Source of the DNA: Allobosea sp. TND4EK4
Lineage (GTDB): Bacteria > Pseudomonadota > Alphaproteobacteria > Rhizobiales > Beijerinckiaceae
DNA length: 64,000 nucleotides
Direction of reading: 5' to 3'
NCBI RefSeq assembly: GCF_900156025.1
Contig: NZ_FTMO01000005.1
Coordinates: 62,001-126,000 of the forward strand
The notes under the pieces are model-generated. The model ran no database searches. It had not been told where the DNA came from and saw only the letters and a program-made list of their open reading frames with translations. Shown here piece by piece: positions 27,930 to 36,642 of the stretch. The number at the start of each line of letters is the position of its first letter. The stretch's first letter is position 1. A program made the position numbers and the translations under genes.

Positions 27930-29273
27930 ATGGAATCGGGATCGGCCGGGGGGCGACCGAAAGCAATGGGGCGGGCTGCCGAAGCCATCGGGACCGGGCG
28001 AAGCGGCCTGTACAGCTCGCTGCTCGCGCTGGCCGTCGCGGTGGCCAGCCTGCCTGGCGCCGCCGCCACGACGCGCCCGGCCAAAGCCAGAGCGCCTGAA
28101 TTCGCCCGCAGCTGCCGGGTCGAGCCGCCGGATCTCGGGCCGGTGTGGCAGAGCGAGACAGCCCGGAAGAGCGCCGACGAGGATGACGAGGACGACGGAA
28201 AGCCGGACGGCAGCGCCGACTCGGACGGCGACGACGACGACGACACGGTTCCCGGGCTGATCGTTCCGGGCTCCGCCACCTGTCTCGCCATCTCGGGCAC
28301 GGTGACGGCCGGGCTCCAGTTCGACAGTTACCGCGTGCCCAAGGCGGGCGATGCCGTTCCCCGCCCCAGCTTTTCCTGGCCGACCACCGCCAATCTGCGG
28401 ATTGCCACCGCGCAGCTGCTTCCATCGGGCCTCTATGTCGGCACGGCTTTCGAGGTCTCCACCGCACCCGCCGCGGGACAGCCCGACACATCGACGATCC
28501 AGGAGGCGACGGTGAGCGTCGGCCCGATGCTGTTTGGCCTCGCCGGCTCCCGCTTCAGCTTCTGGACGGGCGAGGATTTCGCCTTCAGCGCCCGCTCGCC
28601 CGGTCGCAATGTCGGGCTGATCGCCTGGGAAAGGGACCTGACCGAGCGCTGGAACCTGGCGCTGGCGCTGGAGGACCCGACCGCGGCGACGACCACCAGC
28701 ATCCCGGTCAGCCGGGGCCGCGTGCCCGATGGCGTCGCCCGCCTGGTCTATACGCAGGGCGCCCTCACCTTGCATCTCGCCGGCGCGCTGCGCGACGTGC
28801 CGGGCCAGCCGGCGAAGCTCGGCCGCGCCGGGATCGTGGGAGCAACCTACAAGGTCACGGCCCTCGGCCGGCCCGGCGAGGTCACCGCCCAGATCGCGCG
28901 GGCCGTCGATGCCGCCGCCTATATCGGCTCGTCGCTGGATACGACGATCGTGCGGCAGGTCCTGGCCCCGGCTGATTCCGCACGCGGCTTCTCGGCCGTC
29001 CTCGCCGCGAAGCGGGAATGGACCGACGAGCTGGCCAGCAATATCTATGTCAGCCGCTACCAGATCGCCGTGCCCTTCACCGATGCGAGCAAGGGCAAGC
29101 TGCGCATCGACCGGCTCAGCGCCAACCTCGTCTGGACGCCGGTGGAAGGCTTCAAGGCGGGTATCGAGGGCTCGATCGCGCAGACACGGGCCGCCTTTCA
29201 GAGCCGCGCCCTGCCCGCGACGATCGGCGGCCGGTTGCTCTCCGGCCAGATCTTCATCGAACGGTCGTTCTGA
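27930..29273 (+). CDS. Porin-like outer membrane beta-barrel protein
   Basis: A 447-residue predicted outer membrane protein. The signal peptide is in the long N-terminus (hydrophobic YSSLLALAVAVASLPGAAA, about 28-46). The mature protein begins with a Cys (62) and an unusual acidic stretch at 83-105, almost all Asp, Glu, Gly and Ser. Then VPGSATCLAISGTV mirrors the Rhizobiales Porin_2 signature in which a Cys-containing loop leads into the first strand. Alternating strands follow and the chain ends FIERSF, the aromatic terminus used by the BAM complex. The ATG 27930 has AAAGG nine bases upstream. Other starts: 27855 and 27966. Confidence 0.65.
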   Translation: MESGSAGGRPKAMGRAAEAIGTGRSGLYSSLLALAVAVASLPGAAATTRPAKARAPEFARSCRVEPPDLGPVWQSETARKSADEDDEDDGKPDGSADSDGDDDDDTVPGLIVPGSATCLAISGTVTAGLQFDSYRVPKAGDAVPRPSFSWPTTANLRIATAQLLPSGLYVGTAFEVSTAPAAGQPDTSTIQEATVSVGPMLFGLAGSRFSFWTGEDFAFSARSPGRNVGLIAWERDLTERWNLALALEDPTAATTTSIPVSRGRVPDGVARLVYTQGALTLHLAGALRDVPGQPAKLGRAGIVGATYKVTALGRPGEVTAQIARAVDAAAYIGSSLDTTIVRQVLAPADSARGFSAVLAAKREWTDELASNIYVSRYQIAVPFTDASKGKLRIDRLSANLVWTPVEGFKAGIEGSIAQTRAAFQSRALPATIGGRLLSGQIFIERSF

Positions 29274-29351
29274 GGAGAGCTGGCAGCCGATCGCCGTCTC
29301 TCATCGCCTCGTCGGCCGCTCGCCCAATCAAGCCGCCAGGGGCCAGCGGCC

Positions 29352-30938
29352 TCAGCTCTTCCGGAGATTGGTGAAGACGGGGACGCCGCTCAGCATTCCC
29401 GTGATGCCTTTGCGGTAGGCGACAGGCTGGAAATACTGCCCAGCCGGGACATAAGGCACGTCCTGCATCGCCTGGATCTGGATTTTCGCGGCGATTGCCC
29501 GCTGCGCGACAAGGTCCGGCGCCTCGAGCCATTGCGCCCGCAACGCCTCGATCTCGGGGCTGGTCGGCCAGCCCGGGCTGGCCTTCGCGCCATTGCCGCG
29601 CAGCGGCGAATTGGTCGCCGGCGAGCCGAGATCCAGCCCCGACCAATAGGTGACATAGCAGCTCCAGCCGCCCGCTTCGACGGGGTCGCGCTTGGTGATG
29701 CGCTGCAGGACGGTGCCCCAGTCGGCGGCGACGAAATCGACATTCGCGCCGAGCTTGCGCAGCATGTCGGCCGCGACTTCCGCCACCTGCGAAATGCGCG
29801 GCACGTCCTGCCCCGAGAGAAAGACGATCCGCTCGCCCTTGTAGCCAGCGTCCGCCAACTCCCGTTTGAGTGCGGCATAGTCCTTCGGCGCCTTCAGCGC
29901 CTCGATGCCGGCGTCGTTCGCCATCGGCGAGCCGGACGGAAAGAACCCCATCGTCGAACGCCGCACCTCCGGATCGCCGCCGCAGACCGCGTCCATGCAG
30001 GCCGTCTGGTCGAGCGCCTTGAGGACCACGCGCCGGATCGCGGGATTGTTGAACGGCGCCTGCAGGTGATTGAGGCGGACCTGCCCCGCCATGCCGGTCG
30101 GGTCCTTGACCTCAACCACGATGTTCGGGTCCTTGCGGAGGATCGGCAGCATGTCGATCAGCGGCTGCTCGACCCAATCGACCTCGCCGGCCTGCAGCGC
30201 GCTCACCGCGGTCGCCGGATCGGGCATCACCGTGAATTCGACACGGTCGAGATAGGCGATGCGCGGCCCCGCGGTGAAGCTCGGCGTGCCGCTCGCGCGC
30301 GGCACATAGCCGGCATGGCGCGCATAGACATGCCGTGCGCCCGGAACCCGCTCCTCCTTCACATAACGGAACGGCCCGGAACCGATCGCCTCGGGAATCT
30401 GCTTGAACGGGTCGGTCTGCGCCAGATGCTCGGGCATGATCGCCGCGACGAGCGCGCTCGGCCGCGCCAGCGCCGCAGGCAGGTTCGGGAACGGCCTGTT
30501 CAGCCGGAAGACGATCGTGCGGTCGTCCGGCGCGGTGAGCTCGTCGGTCGCCGTCATCAGCGCCTGCCCGAACGTGTCCCGCGCGCCCCAGCGCTTGATC
30601 GAGGCGACCGCATCGCGCGCCAGAACCTTGCTGCCGTCATGGAAGACGAGACCGGGCCGCAGCGTCAGCGTCCAGCGCCTGCCGGCATCCTCGACGACAT
30701 GTCCCTCGACCATTTGCGGCTGCGGCTGCAGCCTCTCGTCGAGGCCGTAGAGCGTATCCCACACCAGAAGCGCGTGGGTGCGGGTGGAGTAGCCGGTCGT
30801 CCAGATCGGGTCGATGATCGCGACGTCCGAATAGGGAACGAACCGCAGGGTCTGCCCGGCCTGCGCACGGGCTGCGCAAGGCAGAGACAGCATCGCGCCG
30901 GCTGCGGCCGAAGCCTTCAGGAACTGGCGTCTGTCCAT
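29352..30938 (-). CDS. ABC transporter substrate-binding protein, family 5 (Tat-exported)
   Basis: A 528-residue periplasmic solute-binding protein of the dipeptide/oligopeptide/nickel class (SBP_bac_5). The N-terminus is a twin-arginine signal, DRRQFLKAS (2-10), with hydrophobic core and AARAQA cleavage near 26. The family opening GQTLRFVPYSDVAIIDPIW and the conserved core GSGPFRYVKEE follow, and the C-terminus holds DVPYVPAGQYFQPVAYRKG. The ATG at 30938 has GGGAG upstream; the frame is open to 31346. No permease or ATPase gene is adjacent, so partners must be encoded elsewhere. Substrate unknown. Confidence 0.85.
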   Translation of the reverse strand: MDRRQFLKASAAAGAMLSLPCAARAQAGQTLRFVPYSDVAIIDPIWTTGYSTRTHALLVWDTLYGLDERLQPQPQMVEGHVVEDAGRRWTLTLRPGLVFHDGSKVLARDAVASIKRWGARDTFGQALMTATDELTAPDDRTIVFRLNRPFPNLPAALARPSALVAAIMPEHLAQTDPFKQIPEAIGSGPFRYVKEERVPGARHVYARHAGYVPRASGTPSFTAGPRIAYLDRVEFTVMPDPATAVSALQAGEVDWVEQPLIDMLPILRKDPNIVVEVKDPTGMAGQVRLNHLQAPFNNPAIRRVVLKALDQTACMDAVCGGDPEVRRSTMGFFPSGSPMANDAGIEALKAPKDYAALKRELADAGYKGERIVFLSGQDVPRISQVAEVAADMLRKLGANVDFVAADWGTVLQRITKRDPVEAGGWSCYVTYWSGLDLGSPATNSPLRGNGAKASPGWPTSPEIEALRAQWLEAPDLVAQRAIAAKIQIQAMQDVPYVPAGQYFQPVAYRKGITGMLSGVPVFTNLRKS

Positions 30939-31182
30939 TCCGATCACTCCCGGTGGCATCGGCGACCGCCCGGCCGCCAGCTTCGTCCACATTGCGATGG
31001 GAATGATGCAGAACCGGCGCCGGGCCTCAAGGGCCGGTCTGCCGCAATGCTGCGCGGCTGCGCCCGAATTTTGGCGGGATCGCTGAACTCTGCCCCGGAT
31101 GGAGGCACCGGGTGCGGGGTCCCGTCCCCGTCGCGCGAGGGTGGGAGTGGCGACCCGCCTCGGATGGGATCCCGCAGGCGGC

Positions 31183-32496
31183 CTACGGCTGGCCGCCGCG
31201 CTCCAGCCTGAGCTTCTCCCAATACTCCAGCCGCTTGCGGAGCTCGCGCTCGAAGCCGCGCTCCGGAGGATCGTAGAAGCGCTGGCGACCGAGCAGGTCG
31301 GGCCAGTAGTTCTGGCCGGAGAAGGCCTCCGGCTGGTCGTGGTCATAGGCGTAATCGGCGCCGTAGCCCTCGTCCTTCATCAGCCGCGTCGGCGCATTGA
31401 GGATGGTCTTGGGCGGCATCAGCGAGCCGCGGTCCTTCGCAACGCGGACGGCGGCCTTGTAGGCCTTGTAGGCCGCATTCGATTTCGGCGCGGTCGCCAG
31501 GTAGATCACGCAATTGGCCAGCGCCAGCTCGCCCTCGGGAGTGCCGAGCTGCTCATAGGTCTCGGCGGCGGCGCGGGCATGGATCAGCGCCTGTGGATCG
31601 GCCAGCCCGATATCCTCGACCGCCATCCGGACCAACCGCCGCGCCAGGAAGCGCGGATCCTCGCCGGCGTCGAGCATGCGGGCGAAATAGTAGAGCGCCG
31701 CATCGGGGTCGGAGCCACGAATCGTCTTGTGCAGCGCGGAGATCAGGTTGTAGTGGCCGTCCTGCGCCTTGTCGTAGATCGGCGCGCGGCGCTGGATCAC
31801 CTCGGACAGGCCATGCTCGTCGAGGATCTCGCCGGGCTTGGCGGCGCGCCAGAGCTCCTCGGCCAGTGTCAGCACTGCGCGGCCGTCGCCATCGGCGAAG
31901 CGGGCGAGCGCGAGCCTCGCCTCCGGCGTCAGCGGCAGCTCCCGGTTCTCCAGCACCTCGGCCCGGCCGAGCAGGAAGAGCAGCGAGCCCTCGTCCAGCG
32001 CCTTGAAGGTCATCACGCGGGCCCGCGACAAGAGCGCGGCATTGAGCGCGAAGGATGGGTTCTCGGTCGTGGCGCCGATCAGCGTGATCGTGCCATCCTC
32101 CATCACCGGCAGGAAGGCGTCGAGCTGCGCCCGGTTGAAGCGGTGAATCTCGTCGACGAAGAGCAGGGTGCCCTTGCCGCCGAGCCGGCGCCCGCGCGCC
32201 GCCTCGAACACCTTCTTGAGGTCGGCGACGCCGGAAAAGATCGCGCTGATCTGCTCGAAGCCGAGATCGACCTGCCCGGCGAGCAACCGCGCCACCGTCG
32301 TCTTGCCGGTCCCCGGCGGCCCCCAGAAGATCAGGCTGCCGAGCGTACCCGACGCAACGAGCCGCGTCAGGGCGCCATCCGGCCCCGTCAGGTGCTCCTG
32401 TCCCGCCACCTCGGCGAGCGTCGTCGGCCGCAGCCGGTCTGCGAGCGGGCGCGGGCCTGACTTGTCCAGCCCCGAAGCGGAAAACAGATCGCTCAC
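31183..32496 (-). CDS. rarA: Replication-associated recombination protein A (MgsA/WRNIP1 family AAA ATPase)
   Basis: A 437-residue clamp-loader-like ATPase acting at stalled or damaged replication forks. Walker A GPPGTGKT is at 59-66, Walker B LLFVDEIH at 111-118 and sensor-1 LIGATTENPSF near 139-149. The C-terminal tetramerisation region includes RRAPIYDKAQDGHYNLISALHK-type helices and the family motif GSDPDAALYYFARM. Length is normal. The GTG start at 32496 overlaps the stop of the upstream protease by four bases (GTGA), so translation is probably coupled. Confidence 0.95.
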   Translation of the reverse strand: MSDLFSASGLDKSGPRPLADRLRPTTLAEVAGQEHLTGPDGALTRLVASGTLGSLIFWGPPGTGKTTVARLLAGQVDLGFEQISAIFSGVADLKKVFEAARGRRLGGKGTLLFVDEIHRFNRAQLDAFLPVMEDGTITLIGATTENPSFALNAALLSRARVMTFKALDEGSLLFLLGRAEVLENRELPLTPEARLALARFADGDGRAVLTLAEELWRAAKPGEILDEHGLSEVIQRRAPIYDKAQDGHYNLISALHKTIRGSDPDAALYYFARMLDAGEDPRFLARRLVRMAVEDIGLADPQALIHARAAAETYEQLGTPEGELALANCVIYLATAPKSNAAYKAYKAAVRVAKDRGSLMPPKTILNAPTRLMKDEGYGADYAYDHDQPEAFSGQNYWPDLLGRQRFYDPPERGFERELRKRLEYWEKLRLERGGQP

Positions 32497-33908
32497 CCGG
32501 GGAAGACCGAGGTGATCGTCTGGCCGCCGCGCGTGATCGTCACCTCCCAGGCGCGCCGGCGCTCCTTCAGCGCTGCCTCGACATCGCGGGAGCTCAGCAT
32601 CTTCTCGCCGTTGAGCGCCTTGATCAGGTCGCCCTTCTGGAAGCCGACCTGCGCCGCGGTGCTGCCCTCCTCGATCTCGGCGACGATGACGCCTTCATTG
32701 CCGGTCTCGACCGAGAGCTCTTCGGCGAGCGCAGGCGAGAGATTCGCCACGGTCAGCCCCGCCAGCGGCGAGCGGCTGGTCAGCTTCACCATCTCGCGCG
32801 GCCGCGTCTCGGGCGCCGGGACGAGCTTGACCGGCACCGAGATGCGCTTGCCGCCGCGCAGCACGGTGAGCATCGTGGTGCCGCCGATCGGCCGCGTCGC
32901 GAAGCGGTAGCCGAAAGCCTCCGGATCGTCCGCCGGCACCCCATCGACCGCCAGGATGACGTCCGAGCGCCGCAGGCCCGCCTGATCTGCCGGCCCCCTC
33001 TCGACCACGCTGGCGACGACCGAACCCGCCGGGCGGTCGAGGCCGAGCCCATCGGCGACATCCGCAGTGAGCGCCTGCAGCCGTGCGCCGAACCAGGGGC
33101 GGCGCACCGTCTTGGCGCCGGCCTTCGCGCTGTCCACGACGAGGCGCACCATCGCCGAAGGAATGGCGAAGCCAATGCCGACGCTGCCGCCCGAGCGCGA
33201 ATAGATCGCCGTGTTGATGCCGACCACGCGCCCCTTCATGTCGATCAGCGCGCCGCCGGAATTGCCCGGATTGATCGCGGCATCCGTCTGGATGAAGGAC
33301 TGCGCGTCGCCCACGCCGATCTGCGTGCGCGCCAGCGCCGAGACGATGCCCTGCGTGACCGTCTGGCCGACGCCGAAGGGATTGCCCATCGCCAGCACGA
33401 TGTCGCCCACCTCCAGCTCGTCGGCATCGGCAAGCTCGATCGCCGTCAGGTTCTTCGTGTCCGCGACCTTGAGCACCGCAAGGTCGCTGCGTGGATCGCG
33501 CAGCAGGATCTTCGCCTCGACCTCGCGCTTGTCGGCGAAGGCGACCTTCACCTCGCTCATGTTCTCGATGACGTGGTTGTTGGTGACGACCAGCCCGGCA
33601 GCCGCGTCCACCACCACGCCCGACCCGAGCGAGCGCTGCACCCGCTCGCGCTCGACGCCGAAACCGCGGTCGCCGAAGAAGCGGCGGAAGAAGGGATCGT
33701 CCATGAACGGGTTCTGCGGGCGCTTCTCGACGCGCGCGCCATAGACGTTCACCACGGCGGGAGCCGTGCGCTTGACCAGAGGCGAAAAGGAGAGCGTGAC
33801 CTGCTCGCGACTTTCCGGAACCTGCCGTGCCGGGGCCTGCGCAACGGCAGGGCCGGTCAAAGCCAGCGTCGCGAGCAGGACAACGGCAAGGGGGCGGCGG
33901 GCGGCCAT
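32493..33908 (-). CDS. Do/Deg-family periplasmic serine protease
   Basis: A 471-residue HtrA protease with a Sec signal peptide (cut after AVAQA, about 25). The trypsin-like domain has the triad His112 (TNNHVIEN), Asp142 (DPRSDLAV) and Ser217 (NPGNSGGAL). Two PDZ domains follow at about 285-375 and 385-465. A loop with RGFGVERERVQRSLGSG is the LA-loop region. It degrades misfolded periplasmic proteins. DegP, DegQ and DegS-type assignments are not separable by eye, but two PDZ domains favour DegP/Q. ATG 33908 has GGAGAG five bases upstream. It is followed by rarA with a GTGA overlap. Confidence 0.92.
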   Translation of the reverse strand: MAARRPLAVVLLATLALTGPAVAQAPARQVPESREQVTLSFSPLVKRTAPAVVNVYGARVEKRPQNPFMDDPFFRRFFGDRGFGVERERVQRSLGSGVVVDAAAGLVVTNNHVIENMSEVKVAFADKREVEAKILLRDPRSDLAVLKVADTKNLTAIELADADELEVGDIVLAMGNPFGVGQTVTQGIVSALARTQIGVGDAQSFIQTDAAINPGNSGGALIDMKGRVVGINTAIYSRSGGSVGIGFAIPSAMVRLVVDSAKAGAKTVRRPWFGARLQALTADVADGLGLDRPAGSVVASVVERGPADQAGLRRSDVILAVDGVPADDPEAFGYRFATRPIGGTTMLTVLRGGKRISVPVKLVPAPETRPREMVKLTSRSPLAGLTVANLSPALAEELSVETGNEGVIVAEIEEGSTAAQVGFQKGDLIKALNGEKMLSSRDVEAALKERRRAWEVTITRGGQTITSVFPG

Positions 33909-33972
33909 GATGTCTCTCCGGCGAAGCAGTCTCCGGAGAGATAGGTCAGCGGCCGCGCTTTGACCAGCGAGC

Positions 33973-34404
33973 CTATATGTCGGTGCTGCGCGACGCGGCG
34001 AAATCAAGCGCAAGATTGATCAGCCCCTCGCCGTCGAGCTTCCGCTGCCACCCTTTGGAATCGAGTCCGCGCCGCAGCAGGATCTCGCGATCGTGGATGG
34101 CCTCGATCATGGCGCCGCCCATCGCCCAGCCCTCGAACTGCCTCACCCGCCGTTCCCGATAGCCGAGCAAGACGATGTCGCGATGCCGTGGGTCATCCTT
34201 GATGCGCGCGATGGTCGCATCCACCACCCTGGGGTCGCCCTCGAGCACCTGTGCGAAATAGTGCCTGTCGAAGAGCAGGTAGCCACTCAGTCCGTTTGCG
34301 CGGTTGTTGCGCTGGGATACCGTGAGGATATCGCGGAACATGGAGAGGACACGCCCATCCGCGCCCGCTTGGCACAGGCTGACATAACAGGTCTGCTTGA
34401 TCAT
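33973..34404 (-). CDS. BLUF-domain blue-light sensor (short form)
   Basis: A 143-residue BLUF protein. The FAD-photochemistry residues are all present: Tyr7 (TCYVSL), Asn34 (QRNNRANGLSG), Gln52 (FAQVLEG) and the Trp93/Met95 pair (GWAMGG). The spacing of Asn34-Gln52-Trp93 equals that of PixD. The domain fills residues 1-98 and is followed by only ~45 residues, mostly helical, with no effector domain, as in PixD/BlrB. The signal must be passed to a separate partner protein. I chose ATG 34404, at the family N-terminus. It lies 64 bases upstream of the Deg protease on the same strand, after the rplQ terminator. Confidence 0.88.
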   Translation of the reverse strand: MIKQTCYVSLCQAGADGRVLSMFRDILTVSQRNNRANGLSGYLLFDRHYFAQVLEGDPRVVDATIARIKDDPRHRDIVLLGYRERRVRQFEGWAMGGAMIEAIHDREILLRRGLDSKGWQRKLDGEGLINLALDFAASRSTDI

Positions 34405-34482
34405 CTCGCTGTCTACCGCCTCTGCCCCGCCTGTGCATGGCCCCCTCGCCAACGACGCCGTCTCAAATGCTAACGCCGAAGT

Positions 34483-34509
34483 AAAAAAGGCGGCCCGGAG
34501 GCCGCCTTT
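34483..34509 (-). terminator. Rho-independent terminator after rplQ
   Basis: AAAGGCGGCC and GGCCGCCTTT (34486-34495, 34500-34509) form a perfect 10-bp stem with a four-base loop. Read on the minus strand the stem runs into TTTTTT. It is the end of the S13-S11-alpha-L17 transcript, 28 bases past the rplQ stop. Confidence 0.9.
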
Positions 34510-34537
34510 CTCTCATTCGTGAACAAGGCCGGGCCGA

Positions 34538-34954
34538 TCAGGCCGCCTCGTCGTCCGCCGTGAACACCGGGCCCGAATCCTGTCCCTTGGCGTCAACGTC
34601 GCGATCCACGAACTCGATGATCGCCATCGGAGCGTTGTCGCCGAAGCGGAAGCCCGCCTTCATGATGCGCAGATAGCCGCCATTCCGCTCCTTGTAGCGC
34701 GGGCCGAGCACCGCGAAGAGCTTGCCGACGAGAGCGGCGTCCTTGATTTGCGCGATCGCCTGGCGGCGGGCATGCAGGTCGCCGCGCTTGCCGAGCGTCA
34801 CCAGCTTCTCGACGACGGGACGCAGGTCCTTGGCCTTCGGCAGCGTGGTGGTGATCTGCTCGTGCTTGATCAGGGCCTGGGCCATGTTGGCGAACATCGC
34901 CTGGCGATGCTCGACCGAGCGGTTGAAACGACGACCGCGGAAACCGTGACGCAT
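34538..34954 (-). CDS. rplQ: 50S ribosomal protein L17
   Basis: A 138-residue L17. The N-terminal [14 protein letters not shown] helix region and the family segment [14 protein letters not shown] ([17 protein letters not shown]) are clear, and [21 protein letters not shown] ends the conserved part. L17 sits at the peptide exit tunnel on 23S rRNA. It is the last gene of the run; the acidic tail (VFTADDEAA) extends past the E. coli length. 139 bases containing a heptad palindrome separate it from rpoA. Confidence 0.98.
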   Translation of the reverse strand: MRHGFRGRRFNRSVEHRQAMFANMAQALIKHEQITTTLPKAKDLRPVVEKLVTLGKRGDLHARRQAIAQIKDAALVGKLFAVLGPRYKERNGGYLRIMKAGFRFGDNAPMAIIEFVDRDVDAKGQDSGPVFTADDEAA

Positions 34955-35010
34955 TTGGCTCTCCTATGATTTTCCGGTCGCCGTGCCACGGAACGACCGG
35001 TCGTTGTGAT

Positions 35011-35086
35011 GGTGGGCAATCGGCAACAGGCAATGGGCAGTCGGGAAAGGCGCCGGAAACCGACTGCCTAGGGCCGACTGCCCACC
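35011..35086. repeat. Heptad-repeat palindrome, copy A (rpoA-rplQ gap)
   Basis: Four GGCA(A/G) units spaced seven bases apart (GGGCAAT, CGGCAAC, AGGCAAT, GGGCAGT) face reversed units (CGACTGC twice) across about 15 bases. Outer arms GGTGGGCAATCGGC (35011-35024) and GCCGACTGCCCACC (35073-35086) pair with one mismatch; inner GGCAGTCGG (35036-35044) pairs perfectly with CCGACTGCC. A second copy lies at 36643-36708. Confidence 0.75.
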
Positions 35087-35093
35087 GCCGTTC

Positions 35094-36110
35094 TCAGTAG
35101 TGCTCCTCGAAGCGCTTCGCGAGCTCTTCGATGTTCTCCGGCGGCCAGCCCTGGACGTCCATGCCCAGATGCAGGCCCATGGTGGCGAGCACTTCCTTGA
35201 TCTCGTTCAGCGACTTGCGGCCGAAGTTCGGGGTGCGCAGCATCTCGCCTTCCGACTTCTGGATGAGGTCGCCGATATAGACGATGTTGTCGTTCTTCAG
35301 GCAGTTCGCCGAGCGGACGGACAGCTCCAGCTCGTCGACCTTCTTGAGAAGAGCCGGGTTGAACGGAAGCTGCGGCGCGGTCGAGACGGCCTCTTCCTTG
35401 CGCGGCTCCTCGAAGGTGATGAACACCGCGAGTTGGTCCTGAAGGATGCGGGCGGCCAGCGCCAGCGCGTCCTCGGGCGTGACCGAACCATTGGTCTCGA
35501 TCTGCAGCGTCAGCGAGTCCTTGTCGAGGTTCTGGCCCTCGCGGGTGTTCTCGACGCGGTAGGAAACCTTCTTGACCGGCGAATACAGGCTGTCGACCGG
35601 AATAAGGCCGATCGGCGCATCCTCGGGCCGGTTCTGCTCGGACGGAACATAGCCCTTGCCGGTGTTGACCGTGAACTCCATGCGGATCTCGGCGCCCTCG
35701 TCGAGCGTGCACAGCACCAGCTCCGGATTGAGGATCGAGACGTCGCCGACCGTGTTGATGTCGCCCGCGGTGACGGTGCCGGGGCCGGACTTGCGCAGGG
35801 TCATGCGCTTGGGGCCCTCGCCCTGCATCTTGACCGCGATGGCCTTGATGTTGAGCACGATGTCCGTCACGTCCTCGCGGACGCCGGGGATCGAGGAGAA
35901 CTCGTGGAGAACGCCGTCGATCTGGACGGCGGTCACGGCCGCGCCCTGGAGCGAGGAGAGCAGCACGCGGCGCAGCGCGTTGCCGAGCGTCATGCCGAAG
36001 CCGCGCTCGAGCGGGCGTGCCACCACGGTCGCCTGACGCTTCGGATCGTCGCCGACCTTCACTTCGAGCTTGTTGGGCTTGGAAAGATCCTGCCAGTTCT
36101 TGCTGATCAC
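35094..36110 (-). CDS. rpoA: RNA polymerase alpha subunit
   Basis: A 338-residue alpha subunit. The N-terminal dimerisation domain (about 1-235) has [17 protein letters not shown] and the EGPKRMTL segment. The C-terminal domain (about 260-325) has [17 protein letters not shown], whose Arg/Asn contact UP elements and activators, and [16 protein letters not shown] chose GTG 36110: it starts at the conserved [12 protein letters not shown] and has AGGAG eight bases upstream, whereas the open frame to 36191 adds Pro/Arg-rich residues. Co-transcribed after rpsK and before rplQ. Confidence 0.97.
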   Translation of the reverse strand: MISKNWQDLSKPNKLEVKVGDDPKRQATVVARPLERGFGMTLGNALRRVLLSSLQGAAVTAVQIDGVLHEFSSIPGVREDVTDIVLNIKAIAVKMQGEGPKRMTLRKSGPGTVTAGDINTVGDVSILNPELVLCTLDEGAEIRMEFTVNTGKGYVPSEQNRPEDAPIGLIPVDSLYSPVKKVSYRVENTREGQNLDKDSLTLQIETNGSVTPEDALALAARILQDQLAVFITFEEPRKEEAVSTAPQLPFNPALLKKVDELELSVRSANCLKNDNIVYIGDLIQKSEGEMLRTPNFGRKSLNEIKEVLATMGLHLGMDVQGWPPENIEELAKRFEEHY

Positions 36111-36200
36111 GACCGCACTCCTGGTGCTGAATTCATCTGGCGGCCACCGCCGCCCCGGACAGGCGCCCGCCCTTGCGGGCGCCTCATGCAATGGCGGGCG

Positions 36201-36590
36201 TCAGACGCGGCGACGCTTGCGCGGACGGCAGCCATTGTGCGGGATCGGAGTCACGTCCCGGATCGAGGTCACGGTGAAGCCCGCGGCCTGCAGAGCGCGC
36301 AGCGCCGATTCGCGGCCCGAACCCGGACCGGTCACTTCGACCTCGAGGGTGCGCATGCCGTGCTCGGCAGCCTTGCGGGCGGCGTCCTCGGCAGCGACCT
36401 GAGCGGCATAGGGGGTCGACTTGCGCGAACCCTTGAAACCCATCGTGCCGGCGGACGACCACGAGATCGTGTTGCCCTGCGCGTCGGTGATGGTGATCAT
36501 GGTGTTGTTGAACGAGGCGTTCACATGCGCGACGCCGGAGACGATGTTCTTGCGTTCGCGACGACGGACGCGCTGGGCTTCCTTGGCCAT
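36201..36590 (-). CDS. rpsK: 30S ribosomal protein S11
   Basis: A 129-residue S11 with the conserved core [22 protein letters not shown] (given here as residues 20-41), [20 protein letters not shown] and the C-terminal [18 protein letters not shown] that binds 16S rRNA in the platform next to S6/S18 and the mRNA exit. Length is standard. It precedes rpoA by 90 bases. The upstream gap of 123 bases to rpsM contains heptad palindrome copy B. Confidence 0.98.
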   Translation of the reverse strand: MAKEAQRVRRRERKNIVSGVAHVNASFNNTMITITDAQGNTISWSSAGTMGFKGSRKSTPYAAQVAAEDAARKAAEHGMRTLEVEVTGPGSGRESALRALQAAGFTVTSIRDVTPIPHNGCRPRKRRRV

Positions 36591-36642
36591 GTCTTCTCTT
36601 GTCCTTCAGGCGCGCCCGTCATGCCAGGCGCTGGGGAATAGA

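Noticed and set aside
30939..31346. N-terminal extension of the solute-binding protein to 31346
   Set aside because: The added residues are Ser/Arg/Pro-rich, run into rarA antisense, and the Tat signal begins exactly at 30938 with a Shine-Dalgarno.
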